Shown: piece by piece, positions 1-9,371 of the stretch | Position numbering within the stretch: the stretch's first letter is position 1 | Layout: the number at the start of each line of letters is the position of its first letter | Assembly (NCBI RefSeq): GCF_900141785.1 | Contig: NZ_FQYP01000002.1 | Location: 186,001-250,000 of the forward strand | Direction: 5' to 3' | DNA length: 64,000 nt | Source: Aquimarina spongiae | GTDB lineage: Bacteria > Bacteroidota > Bacteroidia > Flavobacteriales > Flavobacteriaceae | Program-made: the position numbers and the translations under genes | The notes under the pieces: generated by a model | Databases searched by the model: none | Told to the model about the DNA's origin: nothing | The model's input: the letters and a program-made list of their open reading frames with translations, nothing else

Positions 1-2376
1 GGGATAATTATAAACCATTATGCAATTGCACAATATAACATTACAGGTATTATCGCAAATGAACAATCCTCCCCTATCGAATCCGCTACCATTTCATTAA
101 TCAATTCTTCAAACAATCAATTTATTAGAGGAGTAATTACAAGTACCGAAGGGATATTCAATATTCCAAACATCAACAATGGATCTTATATCATAATCGT
201 TTCGAATTTGGGGTATGCAGAATTTAGAACTGCACCCTTCACTATTGAGGACGTAGATAAAAACTTAGGTGTTATTCAGCTTTTTCCTGAAGCCGAAAAT
301 CTAGAGGAAGTTACTATTACCGCAGAAAAACCTATTGTCGAAGTACTTCCAGACAAAACAGTATTTAATGTCCAAAATACTTTGGGAGCCACTGGAATTT
401 CAGGTTACGAATTGTTGCGTAAAGCTCCGGGGGTAATTATTGATAATAACGACAATCTCGTCGTAGAAGGTAAAACCGGAGTATTAATTTACATCGATGA
501 CAAACCATCTGTGTTAAGAGGGCAAGATTTGGTGAATTACCTAAAAACCATACAATCCAGCGATATTGAAGCCATCGAAATTATCACACAACCTTCATCA
601 AAATACGATGCAGAAGGTAATGCAGGCATCATTAATATCAAGTTGAAAAGAGACAAAACCTTAGGTACGAATGGATCCGTGGGTAGCGGTTTCACCTATG
701 GAGATTTTGCAAGATATACGAGTTCTCTCTCATTTAATAACAGAAGTAAAAAATCTAATTTTTATGGGAGTTACAGCAATCGGTTTGGAAAGAGTTTCAA
801 CTTTATTAACCTTTTCCGAACGCAAAACAATACGATTTTTGACGCCAGAACAGAAACTATTAACGATAACAATAGCAACAACATAAAACTTGGCTATGAT
901 TATTATGCCAATAGCAAATCTACTTTTGGGATCATTGTTTCTGGTAACTTCTCGAATAATATTTCTGATAGCGATTCGAGAACTCCTATCATTCTACAAG
1001 GAACCACAACCCCAGATCAAGTTTTGGTCGCTGGTAGTGATACAGATACCCAAACCCAAAATCTATATGCCAATATCAATTACAAGTTTAAAGATACTTT
1101 GGGGCATAGTCTGAACGTAGACTTAGACTATGGTGGATACAATAGTGATCGTACAAATTTGCAGCCTAACCGTTATTTTAATGGAGATGAAACTGAATTG
1201 ATTAGTGAAACCATCAATTTTATGGTTACTCCGATAGAAATTACGCTTTTAACAGCAAAAGCCGATTACGAACAAAATCTTTGGAAAGGAAAACTTGGGT
1301 TAGGTGTTAAATATTCCAATATCAATACAGAAAACGAATTCGATTTTTTTGATCGTATAAATGGTAATGATTTGCTTAACTTAGACAGAACCAATGATTT
1401 CACCTATGATGAAAGGATCAGTGCGGCTTACGTGAACTACAATCGAAAATTCAAAAAAACATCACTTCAATTTGGACTTAGAGTAGAACATACTGATTCT
1501 GATGGACAGCTATTTAGTGCTCAACAAAATGCAGACGATCGTGTAAAACGTAATTACACAGACTTTTTCCCTAGTGGAGGAATCACCCATCAAGTAAATA
1601 GAAAAAACTCTTTGGCCCTATTGTATAGTAGAAGGATCCAACGACCTAATTATCAAAACTTAAATCCTTTTGAGTATAAAATTGATGAATTATCATTTAG
1701 ACAAGGAAATCCTTTTCTTCAACCTCAGTATACCGATAATATTAAACTTTCGCATACGTACAACTATCGATTGACCACTGCCATCAGTTATAGTTTTATT
1801 AAAGATTACTTTGCCCAGGTAACTGAGGCTCTTGGTGATGATCAAAATTTTATAATTACTCGTAATGTAGCTAATCAAAAAATCATCAACCTTAGTATTT
1901 CATATCCCACAAAAATCACAAACTGGTGGAGCGTATATTACAGCATAAATGCCTATAGAAGTATTTTTGAAGCTACCGATGAAGATTTTCTTTCTGTATC
2001 CCAAAACACACTCAGCTTTTATGGACAGAACACCTTTTCTCTACCTAAAGAATTCAAGATGGAAATCTCTGGCTGGTATAGTTCTCCTTCGATATGGGGA
2101 GGAACGTATCAAACACAAAGTCTGGGATCATTAAATCTTGCGTTACAAAAGAAATTTCTCGATAACAAACTTACCGCCCGTCTGGCTTTTAATGACATTT
2201 TATTTACCACGCCATGGAAAGGTGATACACAATTTGGCGACTTAAGAATAGATGGTAGCGGAGGAAGTGATAGCAGACAAGTACAATTTAACCTGACCTA
2301 CAACTTTGGAAGAAAAGAAATTAAAGCTTCCAGAAAACGAAAAACAGGTCTAGAAGACGAAAAGAAAAGAATTTAG
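1..2376 (+). CDS. Outer-membrane beta-barrel receptor (TonB-receptor-like), 5' end outside the window
   Basis: The reading frame is open from base 1 and lacks only its extreme N-terminus; residues encoded at about 19-33 (HYAIAQ) look like the end of a signal peptide. The order is: a carboxypeptidase-regulatory-like beta-sandwich (about bases 40-290), a plug-like segment with VLIYIDDKPSVLRG and KYDAEGNAGIINIKLKR, then a long beta-strand region. This is the layout of the OMP_b-brl_3 family of TonB-dependent-receptor-like proteins in the Bacteroidota outer membrane. The C-terminus is unusually basic (RKEIKASRKRKTG...). The ligand cannot be told from sequence. A TTG at 208 could be mistaken for the start, but the protein-like frame clearly continues upstream. 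A strong terminator follows, so this is probably the last gene of its unit. Confidence 0.88.
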   Translation, partial: GIIINHYAIAQYNITGIIANEQSSPIESATISLINSSNNQFIRGVITSTEGIFNIPNINNGSYIIIVSNLGYAEFRTAPFTIEDVDKNLGVIQLFPEAENLEEVTITAEKPIVEVLPDKTVFNVQNTLGATGISGYELLRKAPGVIIDNNDNLVVEGKTGVLIYIDDKPSVLRGQDLVNYLKTIQSSDIEAIEIITQPSSKYDAEGNAGIINIKLKRDKTLGTNGSVGSGFTYGDFARYTSSLSFNNRSKKSNFYGSYSNRFGKSFNFINLFRTQNNTIFDARTETINDNNSNNIKLGYDYYANSKSTFGIIVSGNFSNNISDSDSRTPIILQGTTTPDQVLVAGSDTDTQTQNLYANINYKFKDTLGHSLNVDLDYGGYNSDRTNLQPNRYFNGDETELISETINFMVTPIEITLLTAKADYEQNLWKGKLGLGVKYSNINTENEFDFFDRINGNDLLNLDRTNDFTYDERISAAYVNYNRKFKKTSLQFGLRVEHTDSDGQLFSAQQNADDRVKRNYTDFFPSGGITHQVNRKNSLALLYSRRIQRPNYQNLNPFEYKIDELSFRQGNPFLQPQYTDNIKLSHTYNYRLTTAISYSFIKDYFAQVTEALGDDQNFIITRNVANQKIINLSISYPTKITNWWSVYYSINAYRSIFEATDEDFLSVSQNTLSFYGQNTFSLPKEFKMEISGWYSSPSIWGGTYQTQSLGSLNLALQKKFLDNKLTARLAFNDILFTTPWKGDTQFGDLRIDGSGGSDSRQVQFNLTYNFGRKEIKASRKRKTGLEDEKKRI

Positions 2377-2396
2377 AATTAGCCATAATCTTACTC

Positions 2397-2437
2397 ACCG
2401 GAATTTATGACAAACGCATAAATTCCGGTTTTCTATT
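2397..2437 (+). terminator. Rho-independent terminator of the barrel gene
   Basis: A perfect 13-bp inverted repeat (ACCGGAATTTATG / CATAAATTCCGGT) with a 7-nt loop is followed by TTCTATTT, 20 bases after the stop codon. Confidence 0.85.
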
Positions 2438-2554
2438 TCTGTGCATTCCTTAATATAGCAAGTCTTCGATCTAACTAACATCTACCGATTAACAACACTT
2501 TAAGATATTTTTTGGTATAAATCCTTATTTTCGGATCACTATAAACTACACATC

Positions 2555-5500
2555 ATGCACAAACACATTATTACTACTCTAGCTTTAGGAGTATTTGTAA
2601 TTTTTAACGCACACGCTCAAAAGAAGAAAAAAGACAAAAAAGAAGAAGAAAAATGGGAGGTTACCAATCCAAAAGGAGAGTTTAACTACAAAGATCATTC
2701 TTTTACTACTACCGAAGGAACCTGGATGAACCTAGATGTAAGTCCCGACGGTAAAACAATAGTTTTTGATATGCTGGGAGATATCTATAGTCTTCCGATT
2801 TCTGGAGGTAAGGCCAAAGTATTACGAACCGGAATCCCCTTTGAAATTCAACCTCGTTTTAGTCCAGATGGAACTAAAATATCATTTACCAGTGATGCTG
2901 GTGGTGGTGACAACGTTTGGATAATGAATACCGATGGAAGCAACGCCAAACAGATTACCAAAGAAAGTTTCAGGCTATTAAACAATGCTGTTTGGATGCC
3001 CGATGGAAACTATTTGGTAGCAAGAAAGCACTTTACTTCTCAACGGTCTTTGGGAGCTGGAGAAATGTGGCAATATCATGTCACCGGAGGTTCTGGATTG
3101 CAATTGACCAAAAGAAAGAACGATCAACAAGATGTAAACGAACCTAATATTTCTCCCGATGGAAAATATATGTACTACAGTGAAGACATCTACCCAGGTG
3201 GTTCTTTTCAGTACAATAAAGATCCGAATAAGCAGATTTACGTTATAAAGCGTTATGAATTCGAAACGGGAAAAACTACGACGGTTACCGGTGGACCTGG
3301 TGGAGCTGCCCGCCCTCAAGTATCCAGAGATGGAAAATTATTAGCATTTATTAAAAGAGTTCGTACCAAATCTGTTCTTTTTATTCATGATCTCGAAACT
3401 GGTCAAGAATGGCCTATTTATGATCAATTAAATAAAGATCAACAGGAAGCTTGGGCTATTTTTGGAGTGTATCCCAACTTCAGTTGGCTTCCAAATAATA
3501 AGGAGCTCGCCTTTTGGTCTGGAGGAAAAATCAATACGATTAATATAGATACCCAACAGGTCACTAATATTCCTTTTACTGTAGATGCTACTATTAAGAT
3601 TGCAGAGACTTTACATTTTAACTCACCTGTAGCTCCAGAAGAGTTTACTGCCAAAGTGATTAGAAATGCAGTAACTGCACCAGATGGAAAAACAATTGTT
3701 TTTAGTGCCTTAGGCCAATTATGGAAAAAAAGTTTACCAAATGGAAAACCTCAACGTCTTACATCGCAATCTACACACTTCGAATTTGAACCTAGTTTTT
3801 CTCCTGATGGACAAAGTATTGTTTATGTAACATGGAATGATGAAGAACTAGGATCTGTAAATAAAATTTCGATTTCAGGAGGATCGTCTACAAAGCTTAC
3901 CGTAGAAAAAGGAATCTACCGTACGCCAACATACAACAATACTGGGACTGTAATCGCTTTCAGAAAAGAAAATGGAAATAGTGATCAAGGGCTTAGTTTT
4001 GCCAAAAACACTGGAATCTATACCATGTCCTCTACTGGTGCTAATCAAAAATTAGTGATCAACGAAGGAGAGTATCCAGTGTTCTCAAAAGATAACCAAC
4101 GTATTTTCTATCAAACAGGTGGTACTTATTTTGGTAGTTTGACTAAAAAGCTAGCTTCAGTTAACCTAAATGGAAAAGACAAGAAGACACACCTTAAGTC
4201 AAAATATGCAAACCGATTGGTACCAAGTCCAGACAATAAATGGATTGCTTTTACCAACTTGCACAAAGCTTTTATAGCTCCTTTGGTTCTAAATGGAAAA
4301 GAGATTGACCTGGATAACAAAACCAAATCGGTTCCTGTAACTCAAATATCCAAAGATGCAGGTATTAATCTTCATTGGTCACGGGATAGTAAAAAAATAT
4401 TCTGGACTTTAGGGGGTGAATACTTTGCAAATGATGTAAAAGATAAATTTACTTTTTTACCAGGATCACCAGAAAAAGTAGGAGAAATTACATCAAAAGG
4501 TATTGAAATTGGCTTAAATGTAAAAACAGATATTCCTACTGGTAAAATTGCATTTAAAAATGCACGAATTATCACTATGGAGGGTAACGAAGTTATCGAA
4601 AATGGAACGATACTTATTAACGGTAATCAAATAGAAAAATTAGGGAATGCTTCTGAAGTAACCATACCTGCAGATTACAAAACTTATGATGTTTCTGGTA
4701 AAACGATTATGCCAGGAATCGTAGATGCCCATGCACATATTGGTGGTTTCCGATACGGGCTTACTACCCAAAAACATTGGCAACTGTATGCTAACCTTGC
4801 TTTTGGAGTAACAACGGTACATGATCCTTCTGCTAATACCGAGTCAATTTTCACCATGTCAGAGATGATCAAGGGCGGAAATATGGTAGGACCTCGTCTC
4901 TACTCTACCGGGATTATTTTATATGGAGCAGATGGAGATTTCAAAGCGGTAGTCAACAATCTGGAAGATGCCAGATCTGCTATACGAAGAACCAAGGCAT
5001 TTGGAGCGAAATCGGTAAAAAGTTACAACCAACCGAGACGAGATCAAAGACAACAAGTAATACAAGCAGCGCGAGAATTGCAAATTAATGTAGTGCCCGA
5101 AGGAGGATCAACCTTTTATCACAATATGTCTATGATTATGGATGGGCATACCGGTATCGAACATAATATTCCTGTAGCACCTGTTTACAAGGATGTTAAC
5201 GAATTATGGAAGACCAGCAAAACCGGATACACTCCTACTCTTATTGTAAATTATGGTGGTATGAATGGTGAGTATTACTTCTATCAAAAAGATAATGTTT
5301 GGGAGAATGAAAAGTTACTGAAATATACTCCTAGATCTATTGTAGATGCAAGATCAAGACATAGAACCATGGTACCCGACGAAGAATATGAAAACGGTCA
5401 TATTTTGGTTTCTAAAACCTGTAAGGCATTAACGGATCTGGGTGTAAAAGTAAATCTGGGAGCTCACGGGCAATTACAAGGATTGGGTGCACACTGGGAA

Positions 5501-5863
5501 TTATGGATGTTTGAACAAGGTGGTATGACCAACCTTGAAGCCTTACAAGCAGCAACCATCAACGGCGCTCAATATATTGGTGCTGGAAATGAAATTGGAT
5601 CCCTGAAAGCAGGAAAACTTGCCGACCTTATTGTTTTGGATAAAAATCCTTTAGATGATATCCGAAATACTGAAAGTGTAAAGTTTGTAATGGTAAATGG
5701 TAGATTGTATGATACAGATACTATGAATGAAATTGGAAATACCACCAAAGAACGCAGTAAATTCTGGTGGGAAAACAACAAATACAATCAAGCTTTTGAA
5801 TGGCATCAGGAATCTCAAAGCTTTATGCGAGCTGGATGCGGATGTCATATCGGACATAATTAA
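2555..5863 (+). CDS. Exported PD40 (TolB-like) propeller-amidohydrolase fusion
   Basis: This 1102-residue protein has a signal peptide ending near NAHAQ, then a Lys/Glu-rich linker (KKKKDKKEEEK). Residues ~50-660 carry repeated PD40/WD40-like strands (SPDGKTIVFD, SPDGTKISFTSD, SPDGQSIVYV), a TolB-type propeller. Residues ~665-1060 form an amidohydrolase domain with the metal-binding HxH in VDAHAHIGG (H726, H728) and the usual C-terminal GSLKAGKLADLIVLDKNPL strand. The architecture is common in marine Flavobacteria and is annotated as an amidohydrolase of unknown substrate; a peptide or cyclic amide substrate in the periplasm is inference. The last residues (AGCGCHIGHN) are Cys/His-rich and could bind metal. 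It is probably a single-gene unit, with terminators on both sides. Confidence 0.9.
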   Translation: MHKHIITTLALGVFVIFNAHAQKKKKDKKEEEKWEVTNPKGEFNYKDHSFTTTEGTWMNLDVSPDGKTIVFDMLGDIYSLPISGGKAKVLRTGIPFEIQPRFSPDGTKISFTSDAGGGDNVWIMNTDGSNAKQITKESFRLLNNAVWMPDGNYLVARKHFTSQRSLGAGEMWQYHVTGGSGLQLTKRKNDQQDVNEPNISPDGKYMYYSEDIYPGGSFQYNKDPNKQIYVIKRYEFETGKTTTVTGGPGGAARPQVSRDGKLLAFIKRVRTKSVLFIHDLETGQEWPIYDQLNKDQQEAWAIFGVYPNFSWLPNNKELAFWSGGKINTINIDTQQVTNIPFTVDATIKIAETLHFNSPVAPEEFTAKVIRNAVTAPDGKTIVFSALGQLWKKSLPNGKPQRLTSQSTHFEFEPSFSPDGQSIVYVTWNDEELGSVNKISISGGSSTKLTVEKGIYRTPTYNNTGTVIAFRKENGNSDQGLSFAKNTGIYTMSSTGANQKLVINEGEYPVFSKDNQRIFYQTGGTYFGSLTKKLASVNLNGKDKKTHLKSKYANRLVPSPDNKWIAFTNLHKAFIAPLVLNGKEIDLDNKTKSVPVTQISKDAGINLHWSRDSKKIFWTLGGEYFANDVKDKFTFLPGSPEKVGEITSKGIEIGLNVKTDIPTGKIAFKNARIITMEGNEVIENGTILINGNQIEKLGNASEVTIPADYKTYDVSGKTIMPGIVDAHAHIGGFRYGLTTQKHWQLYANLAFGVTTVHDPSANTESIFTMSEMIKGGNMVGPRLYSTGIILYGADGDFKAVVNNLEDARSAIRRTKAFGAKSVKSYNQPRRDQRQQVIQAARELQINVVPEGGSTFYHNMSMIMDGHTGIEHNIPVAPVYKDVNELWKTSKTGYTPTLIVNYGGMNGEYYFYQKDNVWENEKLLKYTPRSIVDARSRHRTMVPDEEYENGHILVSKTCKALTDLGVKVNLGAHGQLQGLGAHWELWMFEQGGMTNLEALQAATINGAQYIGAGNEIGSLKAGKLADLIVLDKNPLDDIRNTESVKFVMVNGRLYDTDTMNEIGNTTKERSKFWWENNKYNQAFEWHQESQSFMRAGCGCHIGHN

Positions 5864-5870
5864 TACCTTT

Positions 5871-5904
5871 AGACCCTAAAGATGTAAGATCTCTAGGGTC
5901 TTTT
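5871..5904 (+). terminator. Rho-independent terminator of the amidohydrolase gene
   Basis: AGACCCTAAAGAT and ATCTCTAGGGTCT form a 13-bp stem with one mismatch and a 5-nt loop, followed by TTTT, just after the stop. Confidence 0.75.
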
Positions 5905-6017
5905 GATATAAACTCAACTCAAAATAAATACTGTAAAAAGACTAGTATGCCTAATCTTGTTGTTCAAACCATTTTTTCGGCCGTGTACAGATAAAAATTA
6001 AACCTTACATTTAAAGA

Positions 6018-7514
6018 ATGAAACACCAACGATCAATTCTTATTCATCTGCTTCTACTTTTAGTGGTAACCTTAAATGCGCAACATGTAAAAGTTCCAAT
6101 AGATACCACTATAGTCTCCAATCACAGTACAACAATCAAAGGGAAAACAATTCCGTACAAAGCTACTGTAGGGTTTCAGCCTGTTTGGGATGAAAATGGA
6201 ATACCCATAGCTTCCTTGTGTTATACGTATTACAAGCGATCTGATATCAAAAATGATCAAAATCGTCCGCTACTAATTTCATTTAACGGAGGTCCAGGTT
6301 CTGCTTCGGTTTGGATGCATATTGCTTATACAGGTCCAAGAATACTAAAAATAGATAATGAAGGGTTTCCTGTACAACCTTATGGTATAAAAGCGAATCC
6401 AAATTCGGTTCTGGATGTAGCCGACATTGTTTTTATTAACCCAGTAAATACTGGTTATTCGCGCATGATCCCAGGAAAAGATGGCAAAATGCCTGATAAA
6501 AAATTATTTTTTGGAGTTAATGCAGATGTAAAATACCTGGCGGACTGGATCAATACTTTTGTATCCCGTACTAATCGCTGGAGATCCCCTAAATATCTTA
6601 TTGGTGAAAGTTATGGAACTACCAGAGTATCCGGATTGGCATTAGAACTGCAAAATCGTCAATGGATGTATTTGAATGGTGTGATCCTAGTATCTCCTAC
6701 TCAGATAGGATTTAAATTTGATGGCCCAGTAGAGGTAGCCAATCGTTTACCTTATTATGCAGCAGCAGCATGGTATCATAAGATGTTACCTCCTGCCTTG
6801 CAAAGTAAAGATTTGCTAGAAGTACTACCCGAAGTTGAAAATTATACAATCAATGAGTTGTTACCTGCTATTGTACGAAGCGGGTATTTGGATGCGAGTA
6901 AAAAAGAAGAAGTTATCTCCAAAATGGCGTATTATTCAGGTTTATCCAAAAAGACCATTCGCCAGCATAATCTAGAAGTACCTAAAAGTTATTTCTGGAA
7001 AGATTTACTAAGAGATAAAGATGGATATACGATTGGAAGATTAGATTCCAGGTACAAAGGAATGGATATCAAAGAGGCCGGAGAAAGACCTGATTATAAT
7101 AGCGAACTCACCGCTTGGTTACACGCTTTTACACCCGCAATAAATTATTATTACAGCCAAGAATTAGGTTTCAAAACGGACTTAAAGTACAATATGTTCG
7201 GCCCTGTAAGACCATGGGATAGAACACAAGATAGCACTGGTGAAAACCTCAGAAAAGCGATGGCTATGAATGCCAACTTACATACGATGATCCAATCTGG
7301 ATACTATGATGGTGCTACCACTTATTTTAATGCCAAATATGTAATGTGGCAACTTAATAGTAATGGTAAATTAACTGATCGTCTTAGTTTTAAAGGATAT
7401 CGAAGTGGACATATGATGTATCTTCGTAATGAAGACCTAATACAAGCCAATGAAGATATACGAGCATTTATTACCAAATCTTCAGCAAATATCAATAAAG
7501 GTTCTAAGTACTAA
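6018..7514 (+). CDS. Secreted serine carboxypeptidase-like protein (peptidase S10 family)
   Basis: The 498-residue protein starts with a signal peptide (hydrophobic LLLLLVVTLNAQ). It has the S10 oxyanion segment SFNGGPGSASVW, the nucleophile elbow IGESYGTTR (Ser198), the Asp in GYYDGATTYF (about D431) and the His in YRSGHMMYL (about H465), so the alpha/beta-hydrolase triad is complete. S10 enzymes remove C-terminal residues from peptides; a peptide-degrading role in periplasm or outside is expected from the family, and the substrate is not shown. The DUF3291 gene follows after 14 bases, suggesting co-transcription. Confidence 0.9.
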   Translation: MKHQRSILIHLLLLLVVTLNAQHVKVPIDTTIVSNHSTTIKGKTIPYKATVGFQPVWDENGIPIASLCYTYYKRSDIKNDQNRPLLISFNGGPGSASVWMHIAYTGPRILKIDNEGFPVQPYGIKANPNSVLDVADIVFINPVNTGYSRMIPGKDGKMPDKKLFFGVNADVKYLADWINTFVSRTNRWRSPKYLIGESYGTTRVSGLALELQNRQWMYLNGVILVSPTQIGFKFDGPVEVANRLPYYAAAAWYHKMLPPALQSKDLLEVLPEVENYTINELLPAIVRSGYLDASKKEEVISKMAYYSGLSKKTIRQHNLEVPKSYFWKDLLRDKDGYTIGRLDSRYKGMDIKEAGERPDYNSELTAWLHAFTPAINYYYSQELGFKTDLKYNMFGPVRPWDRTQDSTGENLRKAMAMNANLHTMIQSGYYDGATTYFNAKYVMWQLNSNGKLTDRLSFKGYRSGHMMYLRNEDLIQANEDIRAFITKSSANINKGSKY

Positions 7515-7528
7515 AAAATTACAATATC

Positions 7529-7990
7529 ATGCATTTAGCTCAAGTAAATATTGCCGAAATGATCGCTCCTATCAATGACCCGGTAATGGCCGACTTCGTA
7601 AATAATCTAGATAGAATTAATGCTCTGGCAGAATCTAGCGAAGGCTTTGTCTGGCGACTAAAAGGTGACGAGAATAATGCAACTGCCATTAGAGTTTTTG
7701 ACTACGATTTTTTGATTATTAATATGTCTGTATGGCAAGATATTGATACTCTATTCGATTTTACATATAAAACGGCCCATGTTGAGATTTTAAAGCGTAA
7801 AAAAGAGTGGTTTCATAATATGAAACAAATGCATATGGCGTTTTGGTACGTTGAAGAAGGGCATCACCCTACTCCTGAAGAAGCCAAAGAAAAATTACAA
7901 TACATCAGAGAGCATGGTGAAACGCCACTCGCTTTTACCTTCAAAAGCAGATTTACTCCCGAGGACTATAAAACGTATACGCATGAGTAA
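7529..7990 (+). CDS. DUF3291 family protein
   Basis: This is a 153-residue soluble protein with the family pattern: an N-terminal LAQVNIAEM strand, the GFVWRLKGD segment, a central SVWQDIDTLFDFTYKTAH stretch, and MAFWYVEEGHHPTPEEA near the end. DUF3291 proteins resemble dimeric alpha-beta-barrel monooxygenase folds, but no activity has been assigned as far as I know. It sits 14 bases after the S10 gene, and its stop overlaps the next start by 8 bases (ATGAGTAA), so translation of the two is probably coupled. Confidence 0.88.
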   Translation: MHLAQVNIAEMIAPINDPVMADFVNNLDRINALAESSEGFVWRLKGDENNATAIRVFDYDFLIINMSVWQDIDTLFDFTYKTAHVEILKRKKEWFHNMKQMHMAFWYVEEGHHPTPEEAKEKLQYIREHGETPLAFTFKSRFTPEDYKTYTHE

Positions 7991-8579
7991 ATACACTTTT
8001 TACCGCAACAATAGGATCAAGCTATTTGTATTTTGTTTGATCATTTACACCAGTTCCTATGCGCAGGTAAAATTTGAAAAAGAGTATCGAATTAAGGAAG
8101 ACCAAGTTCCTAGCCAAGCTGTAACATTTATCAAAAAAGCCTTTAACGAGGTCAAGATCAAATGGTATAAAGAAGAAAGCCATGAAGGGAAGACAATAGA
8201 AGCAAAAACTGTAGTGGATGGGATAAAGCACAGTATTGAGTTTGATACATTGGGCACCCCTCTGGATGTAGAGAGAACGGTTAAATTATCTTCATTATCC
8301 TCTACACTTCAAGAAGATATCAAAACTACACTCGAGCAACAATTTGTAAAATATAAGATCATCAAGATTCAAACACAATGGAAAGCTGCAGATGAAACCC
8401 TGATACAACTACTCAGAAAAGAGAAGACAACACATCCCTATGCTCAAAATTATGAGATTGTGCTAAAAGGAATGGTAGAACGTTCTTATCAACGATTTGA
8501 AGTTTTGCTTAATGAAAAAGCTGAATTATTAAAAATATTGACCATTCAGCAAAGAAATACAGATAATCTAGACTTTTAA
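7983..8579 (+). CDS. Exported PepSY-like protein of unknown function
   Basis: I place the start at 7983, not further upstream, because MSKYTFYRNNRIKL followed by a hydrophobic run ending YAQ is a clean signal peptide and the ATG overlaps the DUF3291 stop. The mature part (~170 residues) shows the pattern of PepSY-like periplasmic domains: a helix after VPSQAVTFIKKAF, then KIKWYKEE and a charged strand leading to SIEFDTLGTPLDVE, where the protein compares an amino-acid pattern typical of PepSY_2 folds. Family membership is inferred from the pattern only. The next gene (DUF2490) starts 15 bases downstream. The pair may form a small periplasm/outer-membrane unit. Confidence 0.75.
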   Translation: MSKYTFYRNNRIKLFVFCLIIYTSSYAQVKFEKEYRIKEDQVPSQAVTFIKKAFNEVKIKWYKEESHEGKTIEAKTVVDGIKHSIEFDTLGTPLDVERTVKLSSLSSTLQEDIKTTLEQQFVKYKIIKIQTQWKAADETLIQLLRKEKTTHPYAQNYEIVLKGMVERSYQRFEVLLNEKAELLKILTIQQRNTDNLDF

Positions 8580-8594
8580 AAACTTGAACCGGTG

Positions 8595-9287
8595 ATGAAG
8601 TTGTTGATCTGCACACTTTTTTCTTTCCTTTTTATCTCATATTCCTGGTCTCAATCTAGCTTTTCTTCTGGGCTATTACCCAGAATACGAGTATCCACCA
8701 AAATCGGGGATAACTTAAAATTGGTCAACGGAATAGAGTCCAGACAACTACTCATAGATAATACTAGAGAAGAATCTTTTGATTACGAATATGTTCTTAC
8801 GGATCTTTCTTCCCTACTCTCCTACAAGTTGGGTTCAAGTAGCAAGATCAACGCTGGATATCTCATTCGTTTTGAAGATAATGAAGTATTCCATCGCACT
8901 ATACAACAATTGAGTTGGGTACAGTATGCAGATCCGATTAGATTCGGACATCGTTTTGTTACCGATCAAACCTTTGGTAACAAACAGTCTCCTAAATTTA
9001 GGACACGATACCGACTTACTCTTGAAAAACCACTCTCAGGAAATAAAATTGATCCTACCGAATGGTATCTCAAATTGGGAAATGAATACCTTGGAGAATG
9101 GCAAAACGGTGAATTTAATCTGGAAATTCGTTTGCTCCCATTTCTAGGATATGAAGTGAGTAACACCAATAAGATTGAGTTTGGATTGGATTATCGAATT
9201 GGTAGTTTAATCGATGCTGCTACAGAAAATGATCTTTGGATAACAGTGAACTGGTACTACAGCCTTCAGTTCAAACCAAAAAATTAA
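8595..9287 (+). CDS. DUF2490 outer-membrane beta-barrel protein
   Basis: A 230-residue exported protein: a signal peptide ends at SYSWSQ, then alternating amphipathic strands (RTRYRLTLEKPLSG, WYLKLGNEYLGEW, KIEFGLDYRIG) and a C-terminal aromatic strand (WYYSLQFKPKN). This matches DUF2490, predicted small outer-membrane barrels. A GTG directly before the ATG could also serve as start; ATG at 8595 is preferred. It is the last gene of the group begun at 6018. A second DUF2490 gene lies at 23555. Function unknown. Confidence 0.85.
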   Translation: MKLLICTLFSFLFISYSWSQSSFSSGLLPRIRVSTKIGDNLKLVNGIESRQLLIDNTREESFDYEYVLTDLSSLLSYKLGSSSKINAGYLIRFEDNEVFHRTIQQLSWVQYADPIRFGHRFVTDQTFGNKQSPKFRTRYRLTLEKPLSGNKIDPTEWYLKLGNEYLGEWQNGEFNLEIRLLPFLGYEVSNTNKIEFGLDYRIGSLIDAATENDLWITVNWYYSLQFKPKN

Positions 9288-9371
9288 AATTAAGAACTAA
9301 CGTTCTTTTATCTTAACCCAACTTTAATACATCATTCGGGATTAATTGAATACATTAGAAAAAAATTATCG

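Noticed and set aside
208..2376. Complete gene starting at TTG 208
   Set aside because: The same frame is open to base 1 with protein-like sequence (regulatory-like domain), so 208 is internal to a truncated gene.
7851..7982. Longer N-terminus for the PepSY-like protein
   Set aside because: Covers the DUF3291 C-terminus in another frame and would bury the signal peptide.
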